Source of the DNA: Bradyrhizobium liaoningense
Lineage (GTDB): Bacteria > Pseudomonadota > Alphaproteobacteria > Rhizobiales > Xanthobacteraceae
Direction of reading: 5' to 3'
Assembly: GCF_018130785.1 (NCBI RefSeq)
Contig: NZ_JAFCJT010000001.1
Location: 1,178,001 to 1,242,000 of the forward strand
Length of the DNA stretch: 64,000 bases
Shown one piece after another: positions 16,246 through 24,024 of the stretch (positions are counted from its first letter, which is position 1; the number at the start of each line of letters is the position of its first letter). Under the pieces are notes generated by a model. That model did no database searches. It saw nothing but the letters and a program-made list of their open reading frames with translations, and was not told the DNA's origin. Position numbers and translations under genes: made by a program.

Positions 16246-17139
16246 ATGCAGGCTCTCTTTATCGGACAGACCTATATCGACGTCGTCTTCATCACCGACC
16301 ACATGCCGACCGGCGACGAAAAGCACGTGGCAACGGACTACGCGGTCTCCTTCGGCGGCAACGCGGTCACGGCGGCGTTCTGCTGCGCCAAGCTCGGCAT
16401 CGTGCCCGATCTCATCGCCACGGCGGCCAATGACTGGCTGGGGCGCATGTTCCAGGACATGTGCGCGAAATACGCAATCTCGCTGCACGGGCGGAAGGTG
16501 AACCAGTCCTCGCTGTCCTTCATCATGCCCAAGGACGGCAAGCGTGCCATCGTCCGCTGCCGCGACGACGAGCACATCCACCCGTTCCCGATGCTCAATC
16601 TCGGTGGCTGCCGCGCCCTGCACATCGACGGCCATCAGCCCGATGCCGCGATCCACTATGCAAAGGTCTGCCGCGAGGCCGGAATCCTGACCTCGCTCGA
16701 CGGCGGCGGCCTGCGCACCAACACGCATGAGCTGCTCGCATTCATCGACGTCGCCATCGTCGCCGAACGCCTGTGCGAACAGATGGACCTGACGCCCGAG
16801 AAGATGCTCGACTACCTCAAGAGCCGCGGCTGCAAGATCGGCGGCGTCACCATGGGTGAGAAGGGTCTGCTCTGGTACAATGAAACAGGTGCGGTCGAGG
16901 TCATGCCGGCGATGCCGATCCCGCGCGAGCGCGTGATCGACACCAACGGCGCCGGCGACGTCTTCCACGGCGCCTATGTCTATTCCTACCTCGCCCATCC
17001 CGGCAAAAGCTGGCGCGAGCATTTCGACTTCGCCCGCGCCGCCTCGACCTTCAAGATCCAGCGCCTCGGCAACGAAGCGGGCCTGCCGACCCTTGTCGAC
17101 ATCGCGAAAGTCAGGCACGAGTTCGAAGTCAGGGTCTAG
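16246..17139 (+). CDS. PfkB-family carbohydrate kinase
   Basis: This 297-residue sugar kinase of the ribokinase family phosphorylates a sugar or sugar-like alcohol using ATP. N-terminal FIGQTYIDVVFITDHMP and VSFGGNAVTAAFCCAKLG form the sugar-binding lid, and DTNGAGDVFHGAYVYSYL near 243-260 carries the anion hole and catalytic Asp. It lies 19 bp before a second PfkB kinase, with which it is probably co-transcribed. The two kinases are clearly different sequences rather than recent duplicates. The substrate is not predictable here. Confidence 0.85.
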   Translation: MQALFIGQTYIDVVFITDHMPTGDEKHVATDYAVSFGGNAVTAAFCCAKLGIVPDLIATAANDWLGRMFQDMCAKYAISLHGRKVNQSSLSFIMPKDGKRAIVRCRDDEHIHPFPMLNLGGCRALHIDGHQPDAAIHYAKVCREAGILTSLDGGGLRTNTHELLAFIDVAIVAERLCEQMDLTPEKMLDYLKSRGCKIGGVTMGEKGLLWYNETGAVEVMPAMPIPRERVIDTNGAGDVFHGAYVYSYLAHPGKSWREHFDFARAASTFKIQRLGNEAGLPTLVDIAKVRHEFEVRV

Positions 17140-17158
17140 GATTTTGTAAGGGCATATC

Positions 17159-18076
17159 ATGGGGCGCGTCTTTATCGCCGGCAGCATCAACATGGATGTG
17201 GTGGCGACCGCCGATCGCCACCCCAAAGTCGGCGAGACCGTCGCCGGCCGGCAGGTGCTGTATTTTCCGGGCGGCAAAGGTGCGAACCAGGCAGTCGCGG
17301 CGTCACGGCTCGGTACGAAGACCACGCTGATCGGCCGGCTTGGCAAGGATTCGTTTGGCGCTGAGTTGAGAACTTTCCTCGGCGCTCAGGGCATCGACCT
17401 CGGCTCCACCAAGGAGACGGCCGAGGCGCACACCGGCACTGCGATCATTACCGTCGCGGCGTCCGACAACACCATCGTCGTCATCCCCGGCAGCAATGCT
17501 CTGGTCGACGCTGACGATATCGCGGACGTTCCGCTGGCGAAGGGCGATGTAGCCGTCAGCCAGTTCGAGATTCCGCTACCGACGATTGCCGCCTTCTTCC
17601 AGCGCGCGCGCGCGGCCGGTGCCACGACCCTGCTCAACCCGGCACCGGCGCAAAAGATGTCCGCCGAGCTGCTGGCGCTCGTCGACATCCTCGTGCTGAA
17701 TGAGACCGAGCTCGGCTTCCTCGCGGGCGTGGAGCTTTCCGACGGCGACGAGGCCGCAAGAATCATCGACGTCGCGCGACAACTTCAGGCGCGCGGGGAC
17801 CAGACCATCTGCGTGACGCTCGGCAAGCGGGGCGTGCTCGCGCTCGCCGGCCGCGAGGAATTCGCGGTGCCCGGCCGCGCGGTGAAGGCGGTCGACACCA
17901 CCGGCGCCGGCGATTGCTTCGTCGGCGCGCTTGCGGCGCAGCTGGCCGAGGGCGTGTCCTTGCGTGCAGCACTCGCTTTCGCCAACGCGGCCGCCTCGAT
18001 CAGCGTGCAGCGCATGGGCGCCGGGCCGTCGATGCCGACGGCCGCGGAAGTCGCCGCGGTCGTCAAGGCCGGCTGA
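17159..18076 (+). CDS. rbsK: Ribokinase
   Basis: This 305-residue PfkB-family enzyme is expected to make ribose 5-phosphate from ribose and ATP. Ribokinase-type signatures are GSINMDVVATADRHPKVGET, FPGGKGANQAVAASRLG and DTTGAGDCFVGALAAQLAEG, with catalytic Asp in GAGD. TAAGGG about 7 nt upstream supports the ATG. It follows the preceding kinase by 19 bp and ends flush against the convergent flavoprotein gene. No ribose transporter is adjacent, so ribose may enter by another system or come from nucleoside salvage. Confidence 0.85.
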   Translation: MGRVFIAGSINMDVVATADRHPKVGETVAGRQVLYFPGGKGANQAVAASRLGTKTTLIGRLGKDSFGAELRTFLGAQGIDLGSTKETAEAHTGTAIITVAASDNTIVVIPGSNALVDADDIADVPLAKGDVAVSQFEIPLPTIAAFFQRARAAGATTLLNPAPAQKMSAELLALVDILVLNETELGFLAGVELSDGDEAARIIDVARQLQARGDQTICVTLGKRGVLALAGREEFAVPGRAVKAVDTTGAGDCFVGALAAQLAEGVSLRAALAFANAAASISVQRMGAGPSMPTAAEVAAVVKAG

Positions 18077-19297
18077 TCACGCCAGCGCGCTCTTCAGGTC
18101 GAAGCCTTCATCCGCGGCCTGCTCCGGGGTGATCGAGCGCTCCATGCCGAACAGGCGGCGGCCGAACATGTGGTCTCCGGCACGGTTGACCGACTCGATG
18201 CCGAGCAGTCTGTCGCCCTTGTAGCAGAACGCCGAGAACGCTTTCTTCGCCGGATCGCCGCGCAGCACGACCCGGTCGTAGCCGGTGGTCAGCCCCGCCA
18301 TCTGCAGCTTGTCGTTGCCCTGGTCGCTCCAGAACCAGGGATGGCTGTCGTAGGCCTTGCGGTCGCCGGTCAGCCGCGCCGCGAGGCAGCGGGCGTGATC
18401 AGTGGCGTTCTGCACCGATTCCAGCCGCTGCGATCCGCCAAAGCGCGGACTGGCGAACAGCGCGCAGTCGCCGATCGCGGAGATGTCAGGATCGGACGTC
18501 GAGAGATATTCGTCGACGATGATGCCGGCGGCGACGGGAAGCCCCGCCTCCGCCGCAAGCTCGATGTTCGGCAGCACGCCGACACCGACCACGACGAGGT
18601 CGGCCGGCAGATGCCTTCCGTCGCTCAAGGAAACGCCGGTGACCTTGCCGCCCTCGGCCTCGATCGAGGTTGCCTGCACACCGAGGTGAATGCGGATGCC
18701 GGCCTCGCGATGCCGCGCTTGAAAATACTCCGAGACCTCCGCCGTCACCGCGCGCGCCATCACGCGCGGGGCGAGTTCGAGCACGTCGACCTCGAGGCCC
18801 TTGATCCGCGCGGTGGCCGCGAATTCGAGGCCGATGAAGCCGGCGCCGATTACCACGACTCGCGATTTCGACGGCATGATCTGCCGCAGCGCCTCGCTGT
18901 CGTCGAGGATGCGCAGATATTTCACGTCGGGCAAATTCGCATTCGGCAAATCAAGCAGGCGGTTGCGCGCGCCCGTCGCCAGCACGAGGTGGCCGTAAGG
19001 CAACGTCTCGCCAGACGCAAGATGCACCTTGTGGCCGGCGCGATCGATCGACACCGCGCGGCCCGCGATCAGCTCGATCTTCTGGTCCTGGTAGAATTTC
19101 TCAGGCCGGAACATCAGGCTCTCCGGCCCGGCCGAGCCCTTGATATAGGCCTTCGACAGCGGCGGCCGCTGATAGGGCAGATGCGCCTCGTCGTTGATCA
19201 GGCAGACGCGATCGGAAAAGCCCGCCTGGCGCAGGGATGCCGCAACCTGGTAGCCGCCATGGCCGGCACCGACAATGATCACTGGACCATCCGTCAT
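18077..19297 (-). CDS. FAD-dependent ferredoxin/rubredoxin reductase-like oxidoreductase
   Basis: This 406-residue flavoprotein resembles putidaredoxin/rhodocoxin reductases, which pass electrons from NAD(P)H through FAD to a small iron-sulfur protein. It has the FAD-binding VIIVGAGHGGYQVAASLR, LPYQRPPLSKAYIKG, the NAD-binding RVVVIGAGFIGLEFAATA, the second FAD motif DPDISAIGDCALF, and ASVQNA-like RLESVQNATDHARC. No ferredoxin or cytochrome P450 gene adjoins it. It is convergent with the ribokinase gene with no gap. The electron acceptor is unknown. Confidence 0.85.
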   Translation of the reverse strand: MTDGPVIIVGAGHGGYQVAASLRQAGFSDRVCLINDEAHLPYQRPPLSKAYIKGSAGPESLMFRPEKFYQDQKIELIAGRAVSIDRAGHKVHLASGETLPYGHLVLATGARNRLLDLPNANLPDVKYLRILDDSEALRQIMPSKSRVVVIGAGFIGLEFAATARIKGLEVDVLELAPRVMARAVTAEVSEYFQARHREAGIRIHLGVQATSIEAEGGKVTGVSLSDGRHLPADLVVVGVGVLPNIELAAEAGLPVAAGIIVDEYLSTSDPDISAIGDCALFASPRFGGSQRLESVQNATDHARCLAARLTGDRKAYDSHPWFWSDQGNDKLQMAGLTTGYDRVVLRGDPAKKAFSAFCYKGDRLLGIESVNRAGDHMFGRRLFGMERSITPEQAADEGFDLKSALA

Positions 19298-19540
19298 TGG
19301 AACAGCCCATTTCCGGAGACACGAGCATCACCCATGTCGTCTCCTCTCTCGCTGATATTGGCTTGGCTAGCCTAGGAGGAGCCGGCGCTCGTGTCCGTCC
19401 CTAAACGAAGGCGGCCCCATTTGAGCCCATCGTTCCGTCCTGCGCAAGAGCGGCATGCGGGGCACTGGCGGCCGGGGATTGTCACCTCCGACCTTCTGCG
19501 ATTTAGTTGCAGCAACGACCTCATGCCGGGGATATTCCAG

Positions 19541-20335
19541 ATGCCAGCTCCCGTCTCCAAACCCGATGATCCCGCCTTGCTGCGGATCGACGGCCCGATC
19601 GCAACCATCACGCTCAACCGCCCCGCCGCGTTCAACTCGATCAACCTCGCGATCGCGCAGAAGCTCGAACAGCTCGCGGCCTATCTCGAAGGCGCCGACG
19701 ACATCAGGGTCGTCGTGCTCGAAGGCGAAGGCCGCGCCTTCTCGGCCGGCGGCGATCTACAGACGATCGGCGCTGCGGCCGAAACGGGCACGGTCACGCC
19801 TGTCGTCGGCGAGCTGCTGAAGCACTATCACGCCTTCATCGAGATCATCCGGCGCATGCCGAAGCTATCATTATCCAGCGTGCACGGCTCGGCCGCCGGC
19901 GCCGGCATGGGCCTCGCCTTCGTCACCGATCTCTGCATCGCCGCGGAGGATGCCAAGTTCACGCCGGCCTATGCCAAGATCGGGGTGTCGCCGGACGGCG
20001 GCTCGACGGTCGGGATCGTCGGTACGGTCGGATCGCGACGTGCGCTTCAGATCTTCCTGTCGGAGGACAATTTTACCGCGCAGCAGGCCTATGAATGGGG
20101 CCTGGTTGCGAAGGTCGTTCCCGCCCCGGAGCTGAAGGCGGCCACGCGAAAACTCGCCGAGCGCCTGGCGCAGAATCCGCCGGCGGCGATCGCCGGCACC
20201 AAGTCGCTGGTCTACCAGGCCGCGACCACGACGGTGAAGCAGCAGCTCGATGCCGAGGAGCACAAGATCATCATGGCGATGAACACGGAGGATTTCCGCG
20301 TGGCCGTGAAGAAGTTCACGAGCAAGTCGAAGTGA
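19541..20335 (+). CDS. Enoyl-CoA hydratase/isomerase family protein
   Basis: This 264-residue crotonase-fold protein acts on acyl-CoA thioesters in fatty or aromatic acid breakdown. GRAFSAGGDLQTIG and VHGSAAGAGMGLAFVTDLCIAAE form the oxyanion hole and CoA site. In IGVSPDGGSTVGI the usual second catalytic Glu region is replaced by Asp, as in PaaG/isomerase-like members, so isomerase activity is possible. The ATG at 19541 has GGGGA about 8 nt upstream; the ATG at 19523 would add six residues. It overlaps the next gene by 4 bp (GTGA), so the two are coupled. Confidence 0.82.
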   Translation: MPAPVSKPDDPALLRIDGPIATITLNRPAAFNSINLAIAQKLEQLAAYLEGADDIRVVVLEGEGRAFSAGGDLQTIGAAAETGTVTPVVGELLKHYHAFIEIIRRMPKLSLSSVHGSAAGAGMGLAFVTDLCIAAEDAKFTPAYAKIGVSPDGGSTVGIVGTVGSRRALQIFLSEDNFTAQQAYEWGLVAKVVPAPELKAATRKLAERLAQNPPAAIAGTKSLVYQAATTTVKQQLDAEEHKIIMAMNTEDFRVAVKKFTSKSK

Positions 20336-20907
20336 CGACACCCGCGCGCACGTTCTACGGCCTGCGTCACGGCGCGACCGACTGGAATCGGAAGGGACTC
20401 TTTCAGGGGCGGACAGACAATCCGCTGAACGAGGACGGCCTTGCGCAGGCGCACGAGGCCGCGGACATGTTGCACGGTGCCGGCATCAGCCGCATCGTCG
20501 CAAGCCCCCTGGTGCGCGCGGCGCGAACGGCCGAGATCATCGCGGACGCCATCTCGGTGCCGCTCTCGATCGACGACGGCATCATCGAGTTCGATTTCGG
20601 AAGCTTTGAGGGCCTCCCTGTCCGCGACCTCATGATCAAGCACGGCGTCAACTCAGCGACGGGCCTCGTCTCGATCCTGCCCGCCGACGGCGAAAACTGG
20701 GACGCCATGACCGAACGGTCGCTGGCTTGCGTCTCCGCATGGCTCGACCGTCATCCCGACGACGACTTCCTGTTCGTCTGCCACGACGCGGTGATGCAGG
20801 GAATGGCGAATTCGCTGTGCGGCAGCTATTTCAAGAACAGCCACGGCACGCCGTTTCGCTACCTCCGCGAAGGCAAGCAATGGCGCGTCGAGCAGCTCGT
20901 CACTTAG
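20332..20907 (+). CDS. Histidine phosphatase family protein (phosphoglycerate mutase-like)
   Basis: This 191-residue member of the histidine phosphatase superfamily has FYGLRHGATDWNRKGLFQGRTDNPLNEDG at the start, whose RHG His is phosphorylated. It also has ASPLVRAARTAEI and a late VCHDAVMQG supplying the second His. The GTG start overlaps the crotonase stop. Such proteins act as phosphatases on small phosphates rather than as true glycolytic mutases; the substrate is not known. Its last 8 bp overlap the convergent TRAP permease gene. Confidence 0.82.
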   Translation: MTTPARTFYGLRHGATDWNRKGLFQGRTDNPLNEDGLAQAHEAADMLHGAGISRIVASPLVRAARTAEIIADAISVPLSIDDGIIEFDFGSFEGLPVRDLMIKHGVNSATGLVSILPADGENWDAMTERSLACVSAWLDRHPDDDFLFVCHDAVMQGMANSLCGSYFKNSHGTPFRYLREGKQWRVEQLVT

Positions 20908-22240
20908 GACAGATGTAGCCCGTCCCTGCCGGCGATTTGAAGCACCCGACCGACTCCGGCAGCACGTGCTGCGGCAGCCACAGCACCACGCTCGGGAAAT
21001 AGATCGCAAACGCGATCGTGGCCAGGAACACGACATAGATCGGCAAGGCGGCGCGTAAGGCCTTGGCAAAACTGATGCCGACGAATTTCGAGGCCATCAG
21101 CAGCACCAGACCGTATGGCGGCGTGATCAGACCGAAGGCGAGCGTGGCAATCAGCACCACACCCATGTGCACGGCGTTGATGTCGCCGGCCTCGGTCAGC
21201 GCGTTGACCAGCGGCATGAAGATAATGATGGTCGGCACCGGTTCGATGAAGTCACCGACCACGGTGAAGAGCAGCACCATCAGCAGCATGATCAGATGCG
21301 GATCGTTGCCGGCGATCGAGGTGATCCACTCGGCGATATAGGTCGCACCGCGCAGATAGGCGAGCATCCAGCCGAAGGCGTTGGCGGCGCCGATGGTGAT
21401 CAGCGGCAGCGAGAAGATCAGGCCGGCGAGACAGAAATCGTAAGGGATCTTCCTGATATGCCCGCGATTGAGCGCGGGGATCACGACCACCACGATCCAG
21501 ACCACGGCGACGACGCCGGCTTCCGTCGGCGTGAACCAGCCGGTGAGGATGCCGCCGAGCAGGATGACCGGGATCATCAGCGGCAGCGCCGCATCGCCTG
21601 CGGCGAACGCCACCTGCCGCAGCGGCGCGCGTGGCTTGCGCAAGCCGGAGGGGCCGAAGAAATAACAGTAGATCATCAGACCGAAGCCGATCATCAGCCC
21701 GGGCACCACGCCCGCCATGAACAGGCCGGCGATCGAGACGTTGCCGACCGCGCCATAGACCACCGCCGTGATGCTCGGCGGCACCAGCGCGGCGATGGTC
21801 GAGGCGGACGCGATGATCGCCGCGATGAAGGCGGGCTCGTAGCCCTCGCGCTTCATCGGGCCGCCCAGTGCACGGCTCATCACGGCAACGTCGGCGGTGG
21901 TCGAGCCCGACATTTCCGAGAAGAACATGCTGAAGACAACGACGACCTGCGACAGCCCGCCCCTGATGTGTCCGACCAGCGACACCGACAGATTTGCGAT
22001 CCGCACCACCACATTGGCTGAGCTCATGAGCTCGCCGACCAGCAGGAAGAACGGGATCGCGAGCAGCGCTTCGGAATCGACGCCGTCGAAGATCTTCTGG
22101 ATGATCGCGGCCAGCGAGACATCCGACAGGATCGCACCGATGAAGACGCCGGCCATCAGCGAGAACGGCACGGGCACGCCGAGATAGCCGAACGAAAGGA
22201 AGCAGATCGACATCAACCCCAGGACAATTGGTGCGCTCAC
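20900..22240 (-). CDS. TRAP transporter large permease (DctM family)
   Basis: This 446-residue inner-membrane protein with about 12 hydrophobic segments is the ion-coupled permease of a TRAP transporter. Family stretches are FSEMSGSTTADVAVMSRALGGPMKREGY, ALVPPSITAVVYGAVGNVSIAGLFMAGVVPG and FGLITPPYGLVLLMAS. Its start overlaps the stop of the small permease gene (ATGA at 22237-22240). It is the last gene of a dehydratase-DctP-DctQ-DctM operon, which implies import of a sugar acid or similar carboxylate. Confidence 0.9.
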   Translation of the reverse strand: MSAPIVLGLMSICFLSFGYLGVPVPFSLMAGVFIGAILSDVSLAAIIQKIFDGVDSEALLAIPFFLLVGELMSSANVVVRIANLSVSLVGHIRGGLSQVVVVFSMFFSEMSGSTTADVAVMSRALGGPMKREGYEPAFIAAIIASASTIAALVPPSITAVVYGAVGNVSIAGLFMAGVVPGLMIGFGLMIYCYFFGPSGLRKPRAPLRQVAFAAGDAALPLMIPVILLGGILTGWFTPTEAGVVAVVWIVVVVIPALNRGHIRKIPYDFCLAGLIFSLPLITIGAANAFGWMLAYLRGATYIAEWITSIAGNDPHLIMLLMVLLFTVVGDFIEPVPTIIIFMPLVNALTEAGDINAVHMGVVLIATLAFGLITPPYGLVLLMASKFVGISFAKALRAALPIYVVFLATIAFAIYFPSVVLWLPQHVLPESVGCFKSPAGTGYICPK

Positions 22241-22815
22241 GGCTGCGCCCTCATCTGCACTTCCGTGATGACGGGCGCTCCGTCCTCTTCGGGCGGCTCG
22301 CGATGGTCAAAGCCGTTGCGCAGGCCGTTGACGAGCTGCTCGATGGTGAACAGGCCGATCAGCACGCCAGACAGCGGGATGATCGCATAGAGCGAGGCGA
22401 TCGGCGTACCCGACGGCAGGCGGAAGCTGCCGAAGCCGCGGAGATAGTTCTGATAGCCGTACCAGACCAGGCAGAAGGCGACGCCGAGCACGACGAGGCG
22501 AATGATCACTTCGACGATCAGCCGCGACGTGCCATGCATCGCTTCGGAGATCGCCGTCAAATAAAGATGATCGTTGCGCCGGGTCGCGGCCGCGGTCCCG
22601 ACGAAGATCGCATAGATGAACAGCGTCGAGGTGACTTCCTGAAGCCACAGCCAGGGATGGCCGATGGTGCGGGTGACGATGTCGGCGGTGACCGACAGCG
22701 AGAAGCCGAAGCAGAGCACGCCGCAGAGGATCATCAGCGCCAGCTCGAGCCAGTCGAGCCAGCGCCATTTCAGGTGGCGTTGCCGTTGCACCAGCAGTTT
22801 GTCGGCGATGGCCAT
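22237..22815 (-). CDS. TRAP transporter small permease (DctQ family)
   Basis: This 192-residue membrane protein has four predicted transmembrane helices. Typical DctQ features are LWLQEVTSTLFIYAIFVGTAAATRRNDHLYLT in the second and third helices. The ATG at 22815 is chosen because GGGAG is about 6 nt upstream; the longer open frame to 23193 is a shadow of the upstream binding-protein gene and a repeat. The gene pairs with the DctM gene it overlaps. A palindromic repeat separates it from the binding-protein gene. Confidence 0.88.
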   Translation of the reverse strand: MAIADKLLVQRQRHLKWRWLDWLELALMILCGVLCFGFSLSVTADIVTRTIGHPWLWLQEVTSTLFIYAIFVGTAAATRRNDHLYLTAISEAMHGTSRLIVEVIIRLVVLGVAFCLVWYGYQNYLRGFGSFRLPSGTPIASLYAIIPLSGVLIGLFTIEQLVNGLRNGFDHREPPEEDGAPVITEVQMRAQP

Positions 22816-22837
22816 TGTTGCTCCCGGCTGCAGCTTT

Positions 22838-22956
22838 CCGTCATGGCCGGGCTTGTCCCGGCCATCCACGCACTTGGTGCGGGCTCGAAGGAAGAACGTA
22901 GATGACCGGGACATCTGGCGCGAAGGCGCGCATCGCGCTTCTGCCCGGCATGACGA
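22838..22956. repeat. Palindromic repeat, 'CATGGCCGGGCTTGTCCCGG' family
   Basis: It begins CCGTCATGGCCGGGCTTGTC and ends CTGCCCGGCATGACG; the ends are partly complementary and the first part is itself a hairpin (GGCCGGGCTTGTCCCGGCC). It sits inside the TRAP operon between the binding-protein and small-permease genes, so it will appear in the mRNA. Confidence 0.75.
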
Positions 22957-22967
22957 CTTTGCTGGAA

Positions 22968-23963
22968 CTAGTTCACCGACCGGATCAAATTCTTGATCTT
23001 CTCGGCATGCGGGCCGAGCTCCTTGGCGAGCTTGTCGAGATAGGGATCGGCGACCATCGTGAAACTCTTCTTGTCGACATTGTCGACGACCTTCACGCCC
23101 ATCTTCTTCAGCTTCTCGGCCGCCGTGCGCTCGAGGTCGAACGCCTTCGCGGGCTCTTTCGTGCTGACCTCGTTGGCCGCGGTCTGCACCCACTGCTTCT
23201 GTTCGGCGGACAGGCTCTGCCAGAGCTTGTCGGAGACGAACACCAGCGCGTTGTTGGCTTCGTGCTCGGTGATGTTGAGGACCGGCGCGACCTCGTAGTG
23301 CTTGTTGACGAGGTAGACGTTGATGCTGTTCTCGGCGACGTCGACGACGCCGGTTTGCAAGCTCGTGTAGACGCTGCCGAACGGCATATGCACGGTCTGG
23401 GCACCGTAGGCCGGGAACATGGTGTCCTCGGTCGCGGTCGCCTGGACGCGGATCTTCAGCCCCTTGATGTCGCCGACATTGTGAAGCTCCTTCTTGGAGT
23501 ACATGTGGCGCACACCCTGCGAACCCGTCGCGATCACGTGCAGGCCCTGCGTGGTCTCGTCGATCATGGTCTTGAGCGCTTCGAACACGCGGGGATCGGC
23601 CAGCCCCTTGATCACGTGGTTCTCGTCGCGGAACAGATAGTGCAGCGACATCACGCCGGCCTGCGGCGAGATCGTCGCGGTGTTGGCCGAGGAGATGATC
23701 GCGAATTCGATGTCGCCGGCCTTCACGAGCTGGAGCACCTGCGGCTCCTGCCCGAGCTGCGCGCCGGGATACTGGTCGATGATCATGGTGCCCTTGCTCA
23801 ATTCCTTGAGCTTGTCGGCAAAGAGGTCGCCCGCGATGGAATAGCCGGTGTTGCGCGGCTGATCGTAGGCAAAGCGGTAATGCTTCACCTCCTGTGCCCC
23901 GGCCCCGCTGACGAAAAGTACGGCGGCCATAGCCGCCAACCCACGCATGGATCGTGCAATCAT
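22968..23963 (-). CDS. TRAP transporter substrate-binding protein (DctP family)
   Basis: This 331-residue periplasmic protein has a signal peptide (MIARSMRGLAAMAAVLFVSGAGAQ). The mature part has the DctP-family pattern: FADKLKELSKGTMIIDQYPGAQLGQEPQ, then DIKGLKIRVQATATEDTMFPAYGAQTVHMPFGSVYTSLQTGVVDVAEN, with the conserved Arg in KIRVQ that binds a substrate carboxylate. The ATG at 23963 follows a GGGGGA run. It delivers a carboxylate to the DctQ/DctM pair, and the adjacent dehydratase suggests a sugar acid. Confidence 0.9.
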   Translation of the reverse strand: MIARSMRGLAAMAAVLFVSGAGAQEVKHYRFAYDQPRNTGYSIAGDLFADKLKELSKGTMIIDQYPGAQLGQEPQVLQLVKAGDIEFAIISSANTATISPQAGVMSLHYLFRDENHVIKGLADPRVFEALKTMIDETTQGLHVIATGSQGVRHMYSKKELHNVGDIKGLKIRVQATATEDTMFPAYGAQTVHMPFGSVYTSLQTGVVDVAENSINVYLVNKHYEVAPVLNITEHEANNALVFVSDKLWQSLSAEQKQWVQTAANEVSTKEPAKAFDLERTAAEKLKKMGVKVVDNVDKKSFTMVADPYLDKLAKELGPHAEKIKNLIRSVN

Positions 23964-24024
23964 CGTTTCCCCCTGTTTTACCGCCCGCCGCTTTAGCGGT
24001 CTGAGCGTTCGTTCGGGTGGTTCG

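Noticed and set aside
19318..19395. Inverted pair GACACGAGC / GCTCGTGTC between the flavoprotein and crotonase genes
   Set aside because: Arms of 9 bp with a 60-bp gap in GC-rich DNA and no matching partner motif; not enough to call an operator.
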